64,000 nucleotides of DNA from Streptomyces griseus subsp. griseus (GTDB taxonomy: Bacteria; Actinomycetota; Actinomycetes; Streptomycetales; Streptomycetaceae): the NCBI RefSeq assembly GCF_000720255.1, contig NZ_JOJE01000014.1:99296-163295 (forward strand), read 5' to 3'. Under the pieces are notes generated by a model, which was not told where the DNA came from, did no database searches, and saw only the letters and a list, made by a program, of their open reading frames with translations. The position numbers and the translations under genes were made by a program. Numbering within the stretch: the stretch's first letter is position 1; each line of letters begins with the position of its first letter. Below are positions 35,447 to 45,243 of the stretch, in pieces.

Positions 35447-35674
35447 GGCGTTGCTGTGCCCCCGCCTCGTCGTACCTGTGGCTCGTTCGCCCTCGGGGCG
35501 CTTCGGCCGGTCTCCCAACCGCGATCACGCTCGGCCCCTCGGGCCCAGCGCGCTCGCACTCGCGAAAACCGGCGCGTCCCTGTGGCTCCCTCACGCGCGC
35601 GTCGATGCCGAAGAGTTCGGCCGGTCCACCGTAGCGTGCGCGCGGGCGGTGGGTTGACCGGAGCCGGAAGGCCG

Positions 35675-36280
35675 TCAGCAGCCGTGACCGGTCCGGCCCC
35701 AGTCCGGACCCGCCCGGTCCCAGGCCTGGTCCCAACGGGTATACCGGCGACGGACCATGCGCCAGACGATCAGTCGCCTGCCGCTCTCGACGATCCCCGC
35801 GGTCAGCAGGGCGGCGCCCACACCGGCGAGGACGGCGTGCGTGGTCGCCGTCGCGGAGTCCAGCGGACGGGCCACCAGCGTTCCGTGCGCGTCCGTCCAT
35901 ATCGTGAAGTGGTCGCCCGTGTGCGGGGTCTTGAGGTCGGCCATGGCCGTGGCGTGATGCGCGGTGCCGTCGGGCGCGGTCCAGTCGGCGAGGACCTGGG
36001 TGCGTGCCTCCCGCCCGGTGGAACTCTCGGGGTCGGCCTCCAGCGGGGAGCGGTCCAGCTCGCGCACCACGGTGGCCCTGACCAGATGCCGGGACTGGCG
36101 TTGATCCTTGACCGACTGCTGCAGGGCGTCCTCGGCGACGGAGCCGATGACGAAACCGATCACAGGCGTGACGAGGAGGACCAGCAGCAGGGCCGCCAGG
36201 GCCACCCAGGCCTCGACCAGATCGGTCCTGCGGCGCAGCGGATTGTGCCGCCAACGCCAGAGTCCGCTGATTGTCCGCAC
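35675..36280 (-). CDS. Rv1733c-like membrane protein
   Basis: The 201-residue protein begins RTISGLWRWRHNPLRRRTDL, the signature of the Rv1733c family, and has two transmembrane helices (AWVALAALLLVLLVTPVIGF near residue 25 and VLAGVGAALLTAGIV near residue 155). Between them lies an extracytoplasmic domain. The role is unknown; the mycobacterial relative is a latency antigen. AAAGGGGG 8 nt upstream of GTG 36280 selects that start over the longer frame from 36331. Confidence 0.82.
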   Translation of the reverse strand: MRTISGLWRWRHNPLRRRTDLVEAWVALAALLLVLLVTPVIGFVIGSVAEDALQQSVKDQRQSRHLVRATVVRELDRSPLEADPESSTGREARTQVLADWTAPDGTAHHATAMADLKTPHTGDHFTIWTDAHGTLVARPLDSATATTHAVLAGVGAALLTAGIVESGRRLIVWRMVRRRYTRWDQAWDRAGPDWGRTGHGC

Positions 36281-36471
36281 GCTCCGCACCCCCTTTCCCG
36301 CTCCGTGATAACCCCTGGCGGAGTCGTTCACGTGCCCACCCGGTCAAAGAGAGAGGGAAATCACCTGAGACCGGGCCTCTCATGAACTTCTCACGAAAAT
36401 GCCAACGGCCGGACCCCGGCAGGTGGTTCCCGTCCACCGACGCCTTCGCCCCGTCGGCGGCGTGCCCCCGG

Positions 36472-37296
36472 CTACGCGAGGACGGTGACGGGATCGCCGA
36501 CCCGGATCGTGCCGCGGTCGAGGGGCACCAAATTCTGTCCGAAGATCAGCTTGCCATCGATGCGGCGGTGCCGCCCCAGCGTGTACAGAGGCTCCTTGCC
36601 ACGTCCCGCGGTCTCCTGGTCGGTCGTGGTGACCACGCACCGGCCGCACGGCTTGGCGACGCGGAAGCCGACCTCGCCGATGACGATCCGCGACCAGCCG
36701 TCCTCGGCCCAGGCGTCCGTGCCCGACACGACCACGTTCGGCCGGAAGCGGTTCATCGGCAGCGGGCCCTCGTCCGCGTGCGCGTTCCGCGCGATCAGGG
36801 AATTGAGGGCGTCGAGCGAGGCGGCACCGGTGAGCAGCAGCGGATAGCCGTCCGCGAACGTGACGGTCTCGCCGGGCAGCGCGAACTCCGGGTCGACGGC
36901 ACGGCGCGTGGCGGGGTTGTCCATGTGCACCAGGCGCACATCGGCGCCCAGAAAAGCACTGCACCAGGTGTGCGCTGCCGCGCCGGCGAGGACGCCTTCC
37001 ACCTTGTCGCGGAAGATCTCCACCGTCGTGGTGCTGATCGGCGGCGGCACGTCCACGGTCAGCGGCTCGAGGCCGGGTGCGGACAGACGAACGCCGTCGC
37101 CGGGCAGAAGCTCGGCGACGGCCGTCGCGAGGCGCGGTTGCTGACGTTGCGTGACGACCTTTCCCCCGTCGTCGATCAGCGCCCAGCGTCGGTCTCCGGC
37201 CAGCCCCCAGGGCTCCACGACGGCCTCCCGGGGCGACAGGCCCCGGAACGCCTTGACCGGATGAACATGAATCGACAGCAGTTGCGCGTTCCCCAT
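36472..37296 (-). CDS. MOSC-domain protein
   Basis: The 274-residue protein has an N-terminal beta-barrel (SIHVHPVKAFRGLSPREAVV) and a C-terminal MOSC domain with the conserved cysteine in KPCGRCVVTTTDQETAG. MOSC proteins carry sulfur or molybdenum cofactor; relatives such as YcbX detoxify N-hydroxylated bases. FRPNVVVSG and the final LVPLDRGTIRVGDPV are typical. A CAGGAT hexamer ends 6 nt before the ATG, so it too may be leaderless. Confidence 0.88.
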   Translation of the reverse strand: MGNAQLLSIHVHPVKAFRGLSPREAVVEPWGLAGDRRWALIDDGGKVVTQRQQPRLATAVAELLPGDGVRLSAPGLEPLTVDVPPPISTTTVEIFRDKVEGVLAGAAAHTWCSAFLGADVRLVHMDNPATRRAVDPEFALPGETVTFADGYPLLLTGAASLDALNSLIARNAHADEGPLPMNRFRPNVVVSGTDAWAEDGWSRIVIGEVGFRVAKPCGRCVVTTTDQETAGRGKEPLYTLGRHRRIDGKLIFGQNLVPLDRGTIRVGDPVTVLA

Positions 37297-37338
37297 GGAC
37301 TCATCCTGCCAGGTGGCACGGACAGTCCTGGGAACGGC

Positions 37339-37770
37339 TCAGTAGCCGCGGTACGACTGCTGGTTGTACGGATCCTGCTGCGGGGTCGGGCCGGGACGCG
37401 GCGCCGCGGGGCGCATCGCCTCGTAGCCCATGTTCTGCATGGGCGGGCGCGGCTGCTGAGCCTGCGGGCCCGGGTAACCGCGAGGGGCGCCGGCCTGCTG
37501 CGGGATGTACGCGGCGGGCGCCTGCTGGAGGGGGGCCGGCTGAGGCGCCTGCGGATAGCCGTAGGAGGCCTGGGAGGGACCCGACGGGAGGGCGGGCAGT
37601 GCCGACGGGAGCGCGGGCAGGTTGCTGTTGCCCGTGTCGTACGCGGCGGGGACCCGGATCGGGGCGATCTGCGGGGTACCCCGCTCGGCCACGAGCGAGT
37701 CGTAGATCGGGGTGTCCGGGAAGGAGGCGGAGTAGTAGCCGCCGCCATAAGTGGAGCGGGGGGAGGTCAT
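37339..37770 (-). CDS. DUF6643 family protein
   Basis: The 143-residue protein starts MTSPRSTYGGGYYSASFPDT and carries IYDSLVAERGTPQIAPIRVP, the conserved part of the Streptomyces DUF6643 family. The remainder is Pro/Gln/Ala-rich and disordered (YGYPQAPQPAPLQQAPAAYI). Function unknown. ATG 37770 lies 7 nt after TAACTT on the minus strand with no ribosome binding site, suggesting a leaderless message; longer frames to 37893 add nothing conserved. Confidence 0.78.
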   Translation of the reverse strand: MTSPRSTYGGGYYSASFPDTPIYDSLVAERGTPQIAPIRVPAAYDTGNSNLPALPSALPALPSGPSQASYGYPQAPQPAPLQQAPAAYIPQQAGAPRGYPGPQAQQPRPPMQNMGYEAMRPAAPRPGPTPQQDPYNQQSYRGY

Positions 37771-37777
37771 GGCACAT

Positions 37778-37783
37778 AAGTTA
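37778..37783 (-). promoter_or_regulatory. -10 element of a leaderless DUF6643 transcript
   Basis: TAACTT on the minus strand ends 7 nt before the ATG at 37770. No Shine-Dalgarno sequence lies between. Confidence 0.4.
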
Positions 37784-38067
37784 AGCCCACGATGTGCTGG
37801 TTGGGGAGACCGATAAGAGGGTTGTTTTCCGTGTCGGCGGTGACGTGCGCCCCCCAATGCGAGCGAACGTGGGGAAAAGGGACGCCGGGGCATGTTGGGA
37901 TCCTGTAAAGGCCGAGTTCCGAAGGGGTTACCGGCGGGTCGGACACCCCGTTTCCGGACTCCTCATGGGACTTCGACGGCATCCGCAATAGGTTGGCCCG
38001 GTACGCGGAACCCGAGGGCCGGTCAAAGCCGCGCCGGCGCGGAGGGTGACAGGGGATGGGGGAAGAC

Positions 38068-39372
38068 ATGTCGATGCCGAAAGGGTCGAACGTTCCGGTG
38101 CCCACGACGGCACTGCGGGTCGAACTGGGCTGGCGCTCCGGACCGGGCGTCCCGGACGCGGACGCCTCGGCCCTGCTGCTGGTGGCCGGAAAGGTCCGTT
38201 CCGACGCGGACTTCGTCTTCTACAACCAGCCCGCCCACACCTCCGGCGCCGTCCGCCACGAGGGCAAGCGCGACGCCGGCGGCCGGGTGACCGACACCCT
38301 GGTCGTCGACCTCGCGCGCGTGGAGCCCGCGATCGAGACCGTGGTCCTGGCCGCCTCCGCCGACGGCGGTACGTTCGGACAGGTCCCCGACCTCTACATC
38401 GAGGTCCGGGACGCCGTGCGGGGAACGGTGGCCGCCCGTTTCGACAGCACCGGCGCGAGTGTCGAAACCGCTTTCGTGCTCGGGGAGTTCTACCGCCGCC
38501 AGGGCGCCTGGAAATTCCGCGCCGTCGGACAGGGTTACAGCAGCGGACTCGAGGGCCTGGCCAGGGACTTCGGCATCACGGTCGACGAGCCCCAGCACAA
38601 GGCGACGTCGACGGCCCCCGCCCCGCCGGTCATGCCTCCGGTCACCATGCCTGCGCCCGTGGCTCCTCCGGTCACCGCACCTCCGCCGCTCCACAACGCC
38701 CCGCCCCCGCCGTCCGCGCCGCCCACGGCACCCGTGAGCCTGAGCAAGGTCACGCTGACCAAGGCCGCCCCATCGGTCTCGCTCACCAAACAGGGCGGCA
38801 CGTCCGGCGCACTGCGCGTGAACCTCAACTGGGAAGTGCGCAAACAGTTCTCGGGATGGGGCAGCAAACGCGGCCGGGCGGTGGCGCTCCACGCCGACCT
38901 CGACCTCGATCTGTGCGCCCTGTTCGAACTCGCCGACGGCCGCAAGGGTGTCGTACAGGCGCTGGGCAACGCCTTCGGGGCCCTGCACCGGCCGCCGTAC
39001 ATCCATCTCGACGGCGACGACCGCACGGGTGCCGTCTCCAGTGGCGAGAACCTCACCGTCAACCTCGACCACATCCGGGACTTCCGGCGCATCCTCGTCT
39101 TCGTGACCATCTACGAGGGCGCCCGCTCGTTCGCCGACCTGCACGCCACGGTCACGCTCCAGCCGCAGCACGGCGCAGCCATCGACTTCTCCCTGGACGA
39201 GTGCACCGTCCCGTCCACGGTATGCGCGCTCGCGCTCCTCACCAACACCGGCAACGACCTCGTCGTCCAGCGCGAGGCCCGCTACCTGGTGCCCGAGCAC
39301 GGAGTCAGCCCCCAGCGGACGGTCGACCACGCGTACGGGTGGGGCATGAACTGGACTCCGGGCAGGAAGTGA
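38068..39372 (+). CDS. double TerD-domain protein
   Basis: The 434-residue protein has two TerD domains joined by a Pro/Ala linker. The first (residues 1-170) starts [20 protein letters not shown] and carries [10 protein letters not shown] and [20 protein letters not shown]; the second (245-430) has [20 protein letters not shown]. TerD domains bind calcium through acidic loops and belong to tellurite/stress-response systems widespread in Streptomyces. No other ter gene is adjacent. ATG 38068 has GGGGGA just upstream; ATG 38056 is also possible. Confidence 0.87.
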   Translation: MSMPKGSNVPVPTTALRVELGWRSGPGVPDADASALLLVAGKVRSDADFVFYNQPAHTSGAVRHEGKRDAGGRVTDTLVVDLARVEPAIETVVLAASADGGTFGQVPDLYIEVRDAVRGTVAARFDSTGASVETAFVLGEFYRRQGAWKFRAVGQGYSSGLEGLARDFGITVDEPQHKATSTAPAPPVMPPVTMPAPVAPPVTAPPPLHNAPPPPSAPPTAPVSLSKVTLTKAAPSVSLTKQGGTSGALRVNLNWEVRKQFSGWGSKRGRAVALHADLDLDLCALFELADGRKGVVQALGNAFGALHRPPYIHLDGDDRTGAVSSGENLTVNLDHIRDFRRILVFVTIYEGARSFADLHATVTLQPQHGAAIDFSLDECTVPSTVCALALLTNTGNDLVVQREARYLVPEHGVSPQRTVDHAYGWGMNWTPGRK

Positions 39373-39390
39373 CCGGCGCGTCGACGAGGC

Positions 39391-40605
39391 TCAGCCCTCG
39401 TCGGGAACCGTCTCAGGACCGGCGTAGGTGCGGCCCTTCCAGGCCGCGCCGCGCCCCCGGTGATGCTGCACCGCGGAATCGACCGTCATCAGCAGGTACA
39501 GGAACGCGGTGAACGGCAGCAGTGGGGCGAGCCACAGCGGCTGGCGGTAGTAGCGGAGCATCGGCACGTACGTCCCCGTCATCACCAGCCACGCGAGCAT
39601 GCCGAGCACCGCGGCCGTCGCACTCCCCGCGATCAGACCGACGACCACGGCCACGGGCGGCACCAGGTACACCAGCGCGAGCCCGGCCACCGTTCCGGCC
39701 AGCAGCACAAGGCTGTGCCGCAGCTGGGCGTAGGCACTGCGCGAGACCATCCGCCACAGGTCGTGCAGACGCGGATACGGGCGCACGCTGTCGACGCGGT
39801 CGGCCAGCCCCAGCCAGATGTGCCCCCCGCCGCCCTTGACCGCACGGGCCAGTGCCACGTCGTCGATGACCGCCTGCCGGATGGCGTCGGGGATCCGCGC
39901 CCGCGCGGCCGCGTCGGCGCGCAGCAGGACGCAGCCGCCGGCCGCGGCCGCTGTCCGGGCCCCCCGCCTGCCGATCCGGCGGAACGGATACAACTGAGCG
40001 AAGAAGTAGACGAAGGCCGGCACCACGAGCCGCTCCCACAGGCTCTCCACCCGCAGCCGAGCCATCTGTGAGACGACGTCGAAGCCACCGGTGCGCGCCG
40101 CCGCCACCAGTGCGCGCAGGCTGTCGGGCGCGTGCGCGATGTCGGCGTCGGTGAGCAGGAGGTATTCGGGGTCACGCGCGCGTGCCAGGCCGATCCCGTG
40201 GCGCACGGCCCACAGCTTGCCGGTCCAGCCCGCGGGCGGCTCGCCCGGCGAGACCACCGTGAGAGGCAGTCCGCCGGGGTGCCGGGCCAGTTCGCGAGCG
40301 AGTTCCCCGGTGCCGTCCGTACTGCCGTCGTCGACGAGGAAGACCTCCGCGCGGCCCGGATAGTCCTGGGCGAGCAGCGACGGCAGGCTCAACGGCAGGA
40401 CGGCGGCCTCGTCGCGCGCGGGGACGACGACACAGACGGAGGGCCACTCCGACTCACCACCCGACGTCGGGTCGGGTGGTTCGGGGAGGGGCGGCTCACC
40501 GTGAGGCGGCAGCCGCACGTCCGTGCGCCAGAAGAAGCCCTGGCAGAGCAGCAGCCACAGCCAGGCGGCGAGGGAGGTGGCGGCGGTCCACACGAAGGCG
40601 CTCAC
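39391..40605 (-). CDS. GT2 glycosyltransferase, HpnB-like
   Basis: The 404-residue membrane protein has an N-terminal helix (TAATSLAAWLWLLLCQGFFW), a GT-A domain with VVVPARDEAAVLPLSLPSLL, VDDGSTDGT and the metal-binding LLLTDADIAH, and a helical C-terminus. This order matches hopene-associated glycosyltransferase HpnB, whose product in vivo is uncertain. No hopanoid genes are near. The frame runs far upstream, but GTG 40605 is where homology begins. It is divergent from the racemase-like gene with 57 nt between starts. Confidence 0.83.
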   Translation of the reverse strand: MSAFVWTAATSLAAWLWLLLCQGFFWRTDVRLPPHGEPPLPEPPDPTSGGESEWPSVCVVVPARDEAAVLPLSLPSLLAQDYPGRAEVFLVDDGSTDGTGELARELARHPGGLPLTVVSPGEPPAGWTGKLWAVRHGIGLARARDPEYLLLTDADIAHAPDSLRALVAAARTGGFDVVSQMARLRVESLWERLVVPAFVYFFAQLYPFRRIGRRGARTAAAAGGCVLLRADAAARARIPDAIRQAVIDDVALARAVKGGGGHIWLGLADRVDSVRPYPRLHDLWRMVSRSAYAQLRHSLVLLAGTVAGLALVYLVPPVAVVVGLIAGSATAAVLGMLAWLVMTGTYVPMLRYYRQPLWLAPLLPFTAFLYLLMTVDSAVQHHRGRGAAWKGRTYAGPETVPDEG

Positions 40606-40650
40606 TCGCGCAGTGTGCCCCACCCGCCCGGCCGATCGGGGGACATCGTC

Positions 40651-40656
40651 TATCGT
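40651..40656 (+). promoter_or_regulatory. -10 element of a leaderless racemase-like gene
   Basis: TATCGT ends exactly 6 nt before the GTG at 40663. No convincing ribosome binding site precedes the start. Confidence 0.45.
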
Positions 40657-40662
40657 GGCCGG

Positions 40663-41448
40663 GTGAAGATCGCGCTCATGGACTCCGGAATCGGTCTGTT
40701 GGCGGCCACCGCCGCGGTACGGCGTCTGCGACCCGACGCGGATCTCGTGCTCTCCCTCGACCCCGACGGCATGCCCTGGGGGCCGCGCACCCCACAAGAT
40801 CTCACCGAGCGTGCCGTGGCCGTCGCAGAGGCCGCCGCCGCCCACGGGCCCGACGCCCTCATCGTCGGCTGCAACACCGCGACCGTGCACGCCCTGCCCG
40901 CCCTGCGTGCCCGCCTGGAACCCGAGGTGCCGGTGATCGGCACGGTCCCGGCGATCAAGCCGGCCGCGGCCGGCGGCGGCCCCGTCGCGATCTGGGCCAC
41001 CCCCGCCACCACCGGCAGCCCGTACCAGAAGGCCCTCATCCGGGACTTCGCCGACGGCGTGCACGTCGCCGAGGTGCCCTGCTGGGGTCTTGCCGAGGCC
41101 GTGGAGCATGCGGACGAGGCGGCGATCGACGCGGCCATCACCGCGGCCGCCGCTCTCACCCCGGAGGATGTGACGACCGTCGTCCTCGGCTGCACCCATT
41201 ACGAGCTGGTCGCCGAGCGCATCCGCACCGCCGTGCAGCGCCCGGACCGGCCTCCGCTGGTCCTGCACGGTTCCGCCGGGGCGGTCGCCGCGCAGGCGCT
41301 GCGCCGCATCGGCTCCGGCCCGGCACCGGGGGCCGCTCCCGTCGGTACGGTGACGGTCCTGCTCAGCGGTCGCGAGGGCGTGCTGCCCGACCCCGCCCTG
41401 GCCTACGAGGAAGGCCGTCTCCTCCAGGCCGTCACCCCGGCCCAGTGA
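40663..41448 (+). CDS. Asp/Glu racemase family protein (MurI-like)
   Basis: The 261-residue protein has the two catalytic cysteines of glutamate racemases, in IVGCNTATVHAL and VVLGCTHYEL, and the N-terminal KIALMDSGIGLLA motif (MurI: DSG.GGL). Lys/Ala replaces part of the usual GGLTV loop, so it may be a paralogue and not the essential cell-wall racemase. It would act in the cytoplasm on D/L-glutamate or a similar amino acid. The gene is monocistronic. Confidence 0.8.
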   Translation: MKIALMDSGIGLLAATAAVRRLRPDADLVLSLDPDGMPWGPRTPQDLTERAVAVAEAAAAHGPDALIVGCNTATVHALPALRARLEPEVPVIGTVPAIKPAAAGGGPVAIWATPATTGSPYQKALIRDFADGVHVAEVPCWGLAEAVEHADEAAIDAAITAAAALTPEDVTTVVLGCTHYELVAERIRTAVQRPDRPPLVLHGSAGAVAAQALRRIGSGPAPGAAPVGTVTVLLSGREGVLPDPALAYEEGRLLQAVTPAQ

Positions 41449-41538
41449 CCCACGGCCCCGGCCCATCGGTCCCGCCGTACGGGTCCACGGCCGCGCGGTC
41501 ACGCTCCGCGACGGGGTACCCGCGCAGCGAAACATGAG

Positions 41539-41544
41539 TAACCT
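41539..41544 (+). promoter_or_regulatory. -10 element of a leaderless membrane-protein gene
   Basis: TAACCT ends 7 nt before ATG 41552, and the intervening GCTAGGC is a poor ribosome binding site. Confidence 0.35.
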
Positions 41545-41551
41545 GCTAGGC

Positions 41552-42085
41552 ATGGACCACCCCTACAGCGGGGCCACACCGCACCCCGATGTCTGGACCG
41601 GGCGCGCCACGAACCGGGTCCAATGGTTGCTGGCGCTTTTCGGCGCGGCCTGCATGGCACTCGGCATCGAGCTCGCCGTCGACTCCGCCTGGAGCTCCGG
41701 ACTCGCCCTCGTCGTCTCCGTCGTGGGCTGCATCGCGGCCGGGCTGATGGTCCTCTTCGGCACCCTCGCCTTCGTCCATGTCGATCTCAGGCTCGACCGG
41801 GAGTGCGTGGAGGTGCGCTGCGGCCACATCGGCGTCCCGCGCCGCCGGATCCCCCTCTCACACGTCGCCGGCGCCGACTTCGACCCGCACGTCAACCCAC
41901 GTCACTGGGGTGGCTGGGGCTACCGGTGGCGGCCCGAGAAGGGCACCGCGGTCGTCGTCCGGCGCGGCGAGGGGGTGGTGCTGCGCCTGTGGAACGGACA
42001 CACCTTCACGATCACCGTGGACAACGCGGAGGCAGCGGTGCAGGCCATCAGGTCCCGCCTGCGGCCGACGACGCCGGCGCTTTGA
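41552..42085 (+). CDS. two-helix membrane protein with PH-like domain
   Basis: The 177-residue protein has two transmembrane helices (WLLALFGAACMALGIELAV; LALVVSVVGCIAAGLMVLFG) and a C-terminal beta domain beginning FVHVDLRLDRECVEVRCG. The latter resembles the bacterial PH-like membrane domain (IPLSHVAGADFDPHVNPRHW, RLWNGHTFTITVDNAEAAVQ). The family is common in Streptomyces without known role. ATG 41552 is preferred over ATG 41534 because similar proteins begin MDHPY or MEHPY. Confidence 0.75.
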   Translation: MDHPYSGATPHPDVWTGRATNRVQWLLALFGAACMALGIELAVDSAWSSGLALVVSVVGCIAAGLMVLFGTLAFVHVDLRLDRECVEVRCGHIGVPRRRIPLSHVAGADFDPHVNPRHWGGWGYRWRPEKGTAVVVRRGEGVVLRLWNGHTFTITVDNAEAAVQAIRSRLRPTTPAL

Positions 42086-42196
42086 GGCCGAGGGCCGGCC
42101 GTCGGACGCCGGCGTGGCAGCGCCGCTGCAGCAAAACGCCGCCGCACGCACGTGTGCCGTTCATGGGGCAACGGTCATTGATCACTGGCACTGAGC

Positions 42197-43330
42197 TCAT
42201 GGACAGGTGCCTTCCCGCACGCGTGCCTCCCGCGCCCCCGCCTCCTCGGTGAGCGGGCGGGCCGTGGCCAGGCCGGCCAGGAGTCCCGCGCCCACCGACA
42301 CCGGGGTGAAGCTCAGCGCGTTGCCCACGGTCGCGATGGCGGCGAGGGCGGTCAGCGCCGCGCCCGCGGTCAGCGCGACCGGAGTGGTGCGGGATGTGTG
42401 CCACAGCGCGAGCAGCACCCAGCAGAACGCCGCCGCGAGGAGTGCTACGCCGACGAACCCCTGCTCGGCGGCCTGCTGCAGGAGCGCCGAGTGCGGCTTG
42501 CCGTCGGACGACAGTGACTCGCCGACCGTCGAACTGAGCTCCCCGAACCGGCCGGGCCCCACACCCAGGGCCGCGTCCTGACGTGCCAGGTGCAGGGCGT
42601 CGTGCCACAAATGCATCCGGTACGGGGTGAACGCGTCCTCCAGGGTCGCCGCGAGCCCGCCCGGGAGGGCTCTCCCGGCCGCCGCCCAGGTCAGCCCGGT
42701 CACCAGGGCCGTCGCCAGTGCCAGTCCGGCCAGGCCGACACCGCGGTGCATGCGTCCGGCGGCGACTGAGCTCAGCAGCACCGCGGCACAGGTGACCACG
42801 GCGGTCGTCGAGCCGAGGGCGGCCGCTGTCACGGCGATCGCCACGGCCAGGAGGCGCAGCGCGAGACGCAGCGCGGTCACCGGCGTGGCCCAGGCGGCGC
42901 AGCAGGCGGCACCGGCGGAGAGGGTCAGGACGGCCGCGGTGGCCCCCGCGTGCCCGAGCGGTCCGACGATCTCGGGCCCCGCGGAGAGATGCGGGACCGC
43001 CACGGTCAGGGCGACGCCGGCGAGCGCCGCCACGCAGGGCGCCGCGAGGGGCAGGATCGCGCCGAAGATCCGCCCGGCGGCATAGCCGGCGGCCACCGCG
43101 AGCACCGCGAGCAGCATGCCCTCGGGGCGGCCTTCGTGCGCGGTCGCCGTGATCAGGGACCAGGCGGCGCAAGCCCCGAGCACCACCACGCCCGCCGCGT
43201 CAGAAACGTTTCGTCTTGCGCCGACCGCGTCCGGACCGGCTACAGAGGTCACTCCCGTGGAACCCACCCCGCCCCCCCTGAACCCGGCCGCCCCACCGAC
43301 CGCGAACCCAACGCTCCCGCGACTGATCAC
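42197..43330 (-). CDS. O-antigen-ligase-like membrane protein
   Basis: The 377-residue protein has about nine transmembrane helices and one large external loop (GLTWAAAGRALPGG through DAALGVGPGRFGEL) typical of the Wzy/O-antigen-ligase (Wzy_C) family, where arginines in that loop act on lipid-linked sugars. GVGPGRF and KPHSALLQQAAEQGFVGV are the characteristic segments. It may polymerise or transfer a surface glycan, but no glycan cluster is adjacent. GTG 43330 follows GGGGG by about 8 nt; longer frames exist. Confidence 0.75.
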   Translation of the reverse strand: MISRGSVGFAVGGAAGFRGGGVGSTGVTSVAGPDAVGARRNVSDAAGVVVLGACAAWSLITATAHEGRPEGMLLAVLAVAAGYAAGRIFGAILPLAAPCVAALAGVALTVAVPHLSAGPEIVGPLGHAGATAAVLTLSAGAACCAAWATPVTALRLALRLLAVAIAVTAAALGSTTAVVTCAAVLLSSVAAGRMHRGVGLAGLALATALVTGLTWAAAGRALPGGLAATLEDAFTPYRMHLWHDALHLARQDAALGVGPGRFGELSSTVGESLSSDGKPHSALLQQAAEQGFVGVALLAAAFCWVLLALWHTSRTTPVALTAGAALTALAAIATVGNALSFTPVSVGAGLLAGLATARPLTEEAGAREARVREGTCP

Positions 43331-43553
43331 AGCCACGGCCCCCGGGCACACCGTAACCGCTGATGAGCCGTTTGTGGATGTGTTGGACCGAGTTGCGGAG
43401 AAACGATGCGTCTCAAGCGGGCCGGGAGCCCCGGCGTGGCGCCCGGGGTGTCGCTCGCCGGGCACCCGAGCGTCCCGTGCCGCCGATCCGCAGCCGCCCG
43501 CCTGCGGCTGCGGTGGGCACGGACCGCGCTGTCGGCGCGGTCGTCACCCGCCG

Positions 43554-43559
43554 TACACT
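43554..43559 (+). promoter_or_regulatory. -10 element of a leaderless lnt gene
   Basis: TACACT ends exactly 6 nt before GTG 43566; the spacer CCCGGA cannot serve as a standard ribosome binding site at that distance. Confidence 0.5.
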
Positions 43560-43565
43560 CCCGGA

Positions 43566-45176
43566 GTGACCGTCACCGCAACCTCCGTCGACCAGTCGGA
43601 CCAGGCGCGACCTGAGTCGGCGACCGCATCGCGCGGCGCGCGGCTCCTGCGCTTCGTCCCGGCCGCCGCCGCGGCGCTCTCCGGAGTGCTGCTGTACGTC
43701 AGTTTCCCGCCGCGCACCTTGTGGTGGCTGGCCCTGCCGGCCTTCGCGATCTTCGGCTGGGTGCTGCGCGGCCGCAGCTGGAAGGCGGGCCTGGGGCTCG
43801 GCTACCTCTTCGGCCTGGGGTTCCTCCTGCCGCTGCTGGTGTGGACCGGTGTGGAGGTCGGCCCCGCCCCCTGGATCGCGCTGGTGGCCATCGAAGCGGT
43901 CTTCGTCGCTCTGGTCGGCGCGGGAGTCGCCGCGGTGTCGAAGCTGCCCGCCTGGCCGCTGTGGGCGGCCGCGGTGTGGATCGCCGGTGAGGCGGTACGC
44001 GCACGCGTACCGTTCCGCGGCTTCCCCTGGGGCAAGATCGCCTTCGGCCAGGCGGACGGCGTCTTCCTGCCGCTCGCGGCCCTCGGCGGCACCCCGGTGC
44101 TCGGCTTCGCGGTCGTCCTGTGCGGCTTCGGCCTGTACGAGGTCGTCCGTCTCGTCCTCGACGGACGCCGCACGCGCGCGGTACGCCGGTCGGCCGCGGC
44201 GTTGGCCCTCCTGAGCGTCGCCGTACCGGTGGTGGGCGCCGTGGCGGCGCGTCCGCTGGTCAGCGACAAGGCGGAGAACGGCACCACCACCGTCGCCCTC
44301 ATCCAGGGCAACGTGCCCCGCCTCGGGCTGGACTTCAACGCCCAACGGCGTGCCGTGCTCGACTACCACGCGCGCGAGACCCTGCGGCTGGCCGCGCGCG
44401 TCAAGGCCGGCGAGGTGGCCCGGCCGGACCTCGTGCTGTGGCCGGAGAACTCCTCCGACATCGACCCGTTCGCCAACGCCGACGCGCGCGCGGTCATCGA
44501 CGGTGCCGCCAAGGCGATCGGCGCGCCCATCTCGGTCGGGGGCGTCGTCGAACGGGACGGCAAGTGGTACAACGAGCAGATCCTCTGGGACCAGGTCAAG
44601 GGCCCGGTCGACACCTACGACAAGCGGCAGATCCAGCCCTTCGGCGAGTACCTCCCGCTGCGTTCGTTCATCGGCGCCATCAACAAGAACTGGACCAGCA
44701 TGGTCCGCCAGGGCTTCAGCCGGGGCACCAAGCCGGGCGTCTTCGCCATGGCCAACGCCAAGGTCGGCCTCGTCACCTGCTACGAGGCGGCCTTCGACTG
44801 GGCGGTCCGCGACACGGTCACCGACGGCGCGCAGATCATCTCCGTGCCCAGCAACAACGCCACCTTCGACCGCAGCGAGATGACCTACCAGCAACTCGCC
44901 ATGTCCCGCGTCCGCGCCGTCGAACACAGCCGGACCGTCACGGTGCCGGTGACCAGCGGCGTCAGTGCGATCATCCTGCCGGACGGCAGGATCACCCAGA
45001 AGACCGGCATGTTCGTCGCCGACTTCCTGGTGCAGAAGGTGCCGCTGCGCTCCTCGCAGACTCCCGCCACCACGCTGGGCATCCTGCCGGAGATCGCGCT
45101 GGTGCTGGTCGCCGCGGGCGGACTCGGCTGGGCGATCGGCGCAGGTGTGCGCGGGAGGCGCGCCCGTGGCGTGTAG
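43566..45176 (+). CDS. lnt: apolipoprotein N-acyltransferase
   Basis: The 536-residue protein has six or more N-terminal transmembrane helices and an external nitrilase-like domain with the full catalytic triad: Glu294 in LWPENSSD, Lys353 in YDKRQIQPFGEYLPLR and Cys405 in VTCYEAAFDWAV. Lnt adds the third acyl chain to the N-terminal cysteine of lipoproteins in the cytoplasmic membrane. Streptomyces often encode two such proteins; which one this is cannot be told. The message appears leaderless. Confidence 0.92.
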   Translation: MTVTATSVDQSDQARPESATASRGARLLRFVPAAAAALSGVLLYVSFPPRTLWWLALPAFAIFGWVLRGRSWKAGLGLGYLFGLGFLLPLLVWTGVEVGPAPWIALVAIEAVFVALVGAGVAAVSKLPAWPLWAAAVWIAGEAVRARVPFRGFPWGKIAFGQADGVFLPLAALGGTPVLGFAVVLCGFGLYEVVRLVLDGRRTRAVRRSAAALALLSVAVPVVGAVAARPLVSDKAENGTTTVALIQGNVPRLGLDFNAQRRAVLDYHARETLRLAARVKAGEVARPDLVLWPENSSDIDPFANADARAVIDGAAKAIGAPISVGGVVERDGKWYNEQILWDQVKGPVDTYDKRQIQPFGEYLPLRSFIGAINKNWTSMVRQGFSRGTKPGVFAMANAKVGLVTCYEAAFDWAVRDTVTDGAQIISVPSNNATFDRSEMTYQQLAMSRVRAVEHSRTVTVPVTSGVSAIILPDGRITQKTGMFVADFLVQKVPLRSSQTPATTLGILPEIALVLVAAGGLGWAIGAGVRGRRARGV

Positions 45177-45231
45177 TCGTACGCCGGTTGCCCGCCCCCC
45201 GCACCCGGCCGGACCCGCCTGACCGGCCCGT

Positions 45232-45237
45232 TAAGGT
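45232..45237 (+). promoter_or_regulatory. -10 element of a leaderless NUDIX gene
   Basis: TAAGGT ends 6 nt before ATG 45244. Confidence 0.45.
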
Positions 45238-45243
45238 CGGTCC

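Noticed and set aside
32999..36385. 1128-codon plus-strand open frame
   Set aside because: It is the antisense shadow of the beta-helix/AAA gene and its neighbour; no recognisable domain.
38068..39372. Tellurite-resistance operon
   Set aside because: One double-TerD protein alone; no terA, B, C, F or Z neighbour.
40606..41553. N-terminal extension of the HpnB-like gene
   Set aside because: The frame continues upstream but is antisense to the racemase-like gene; homology starts at GTG 40605.
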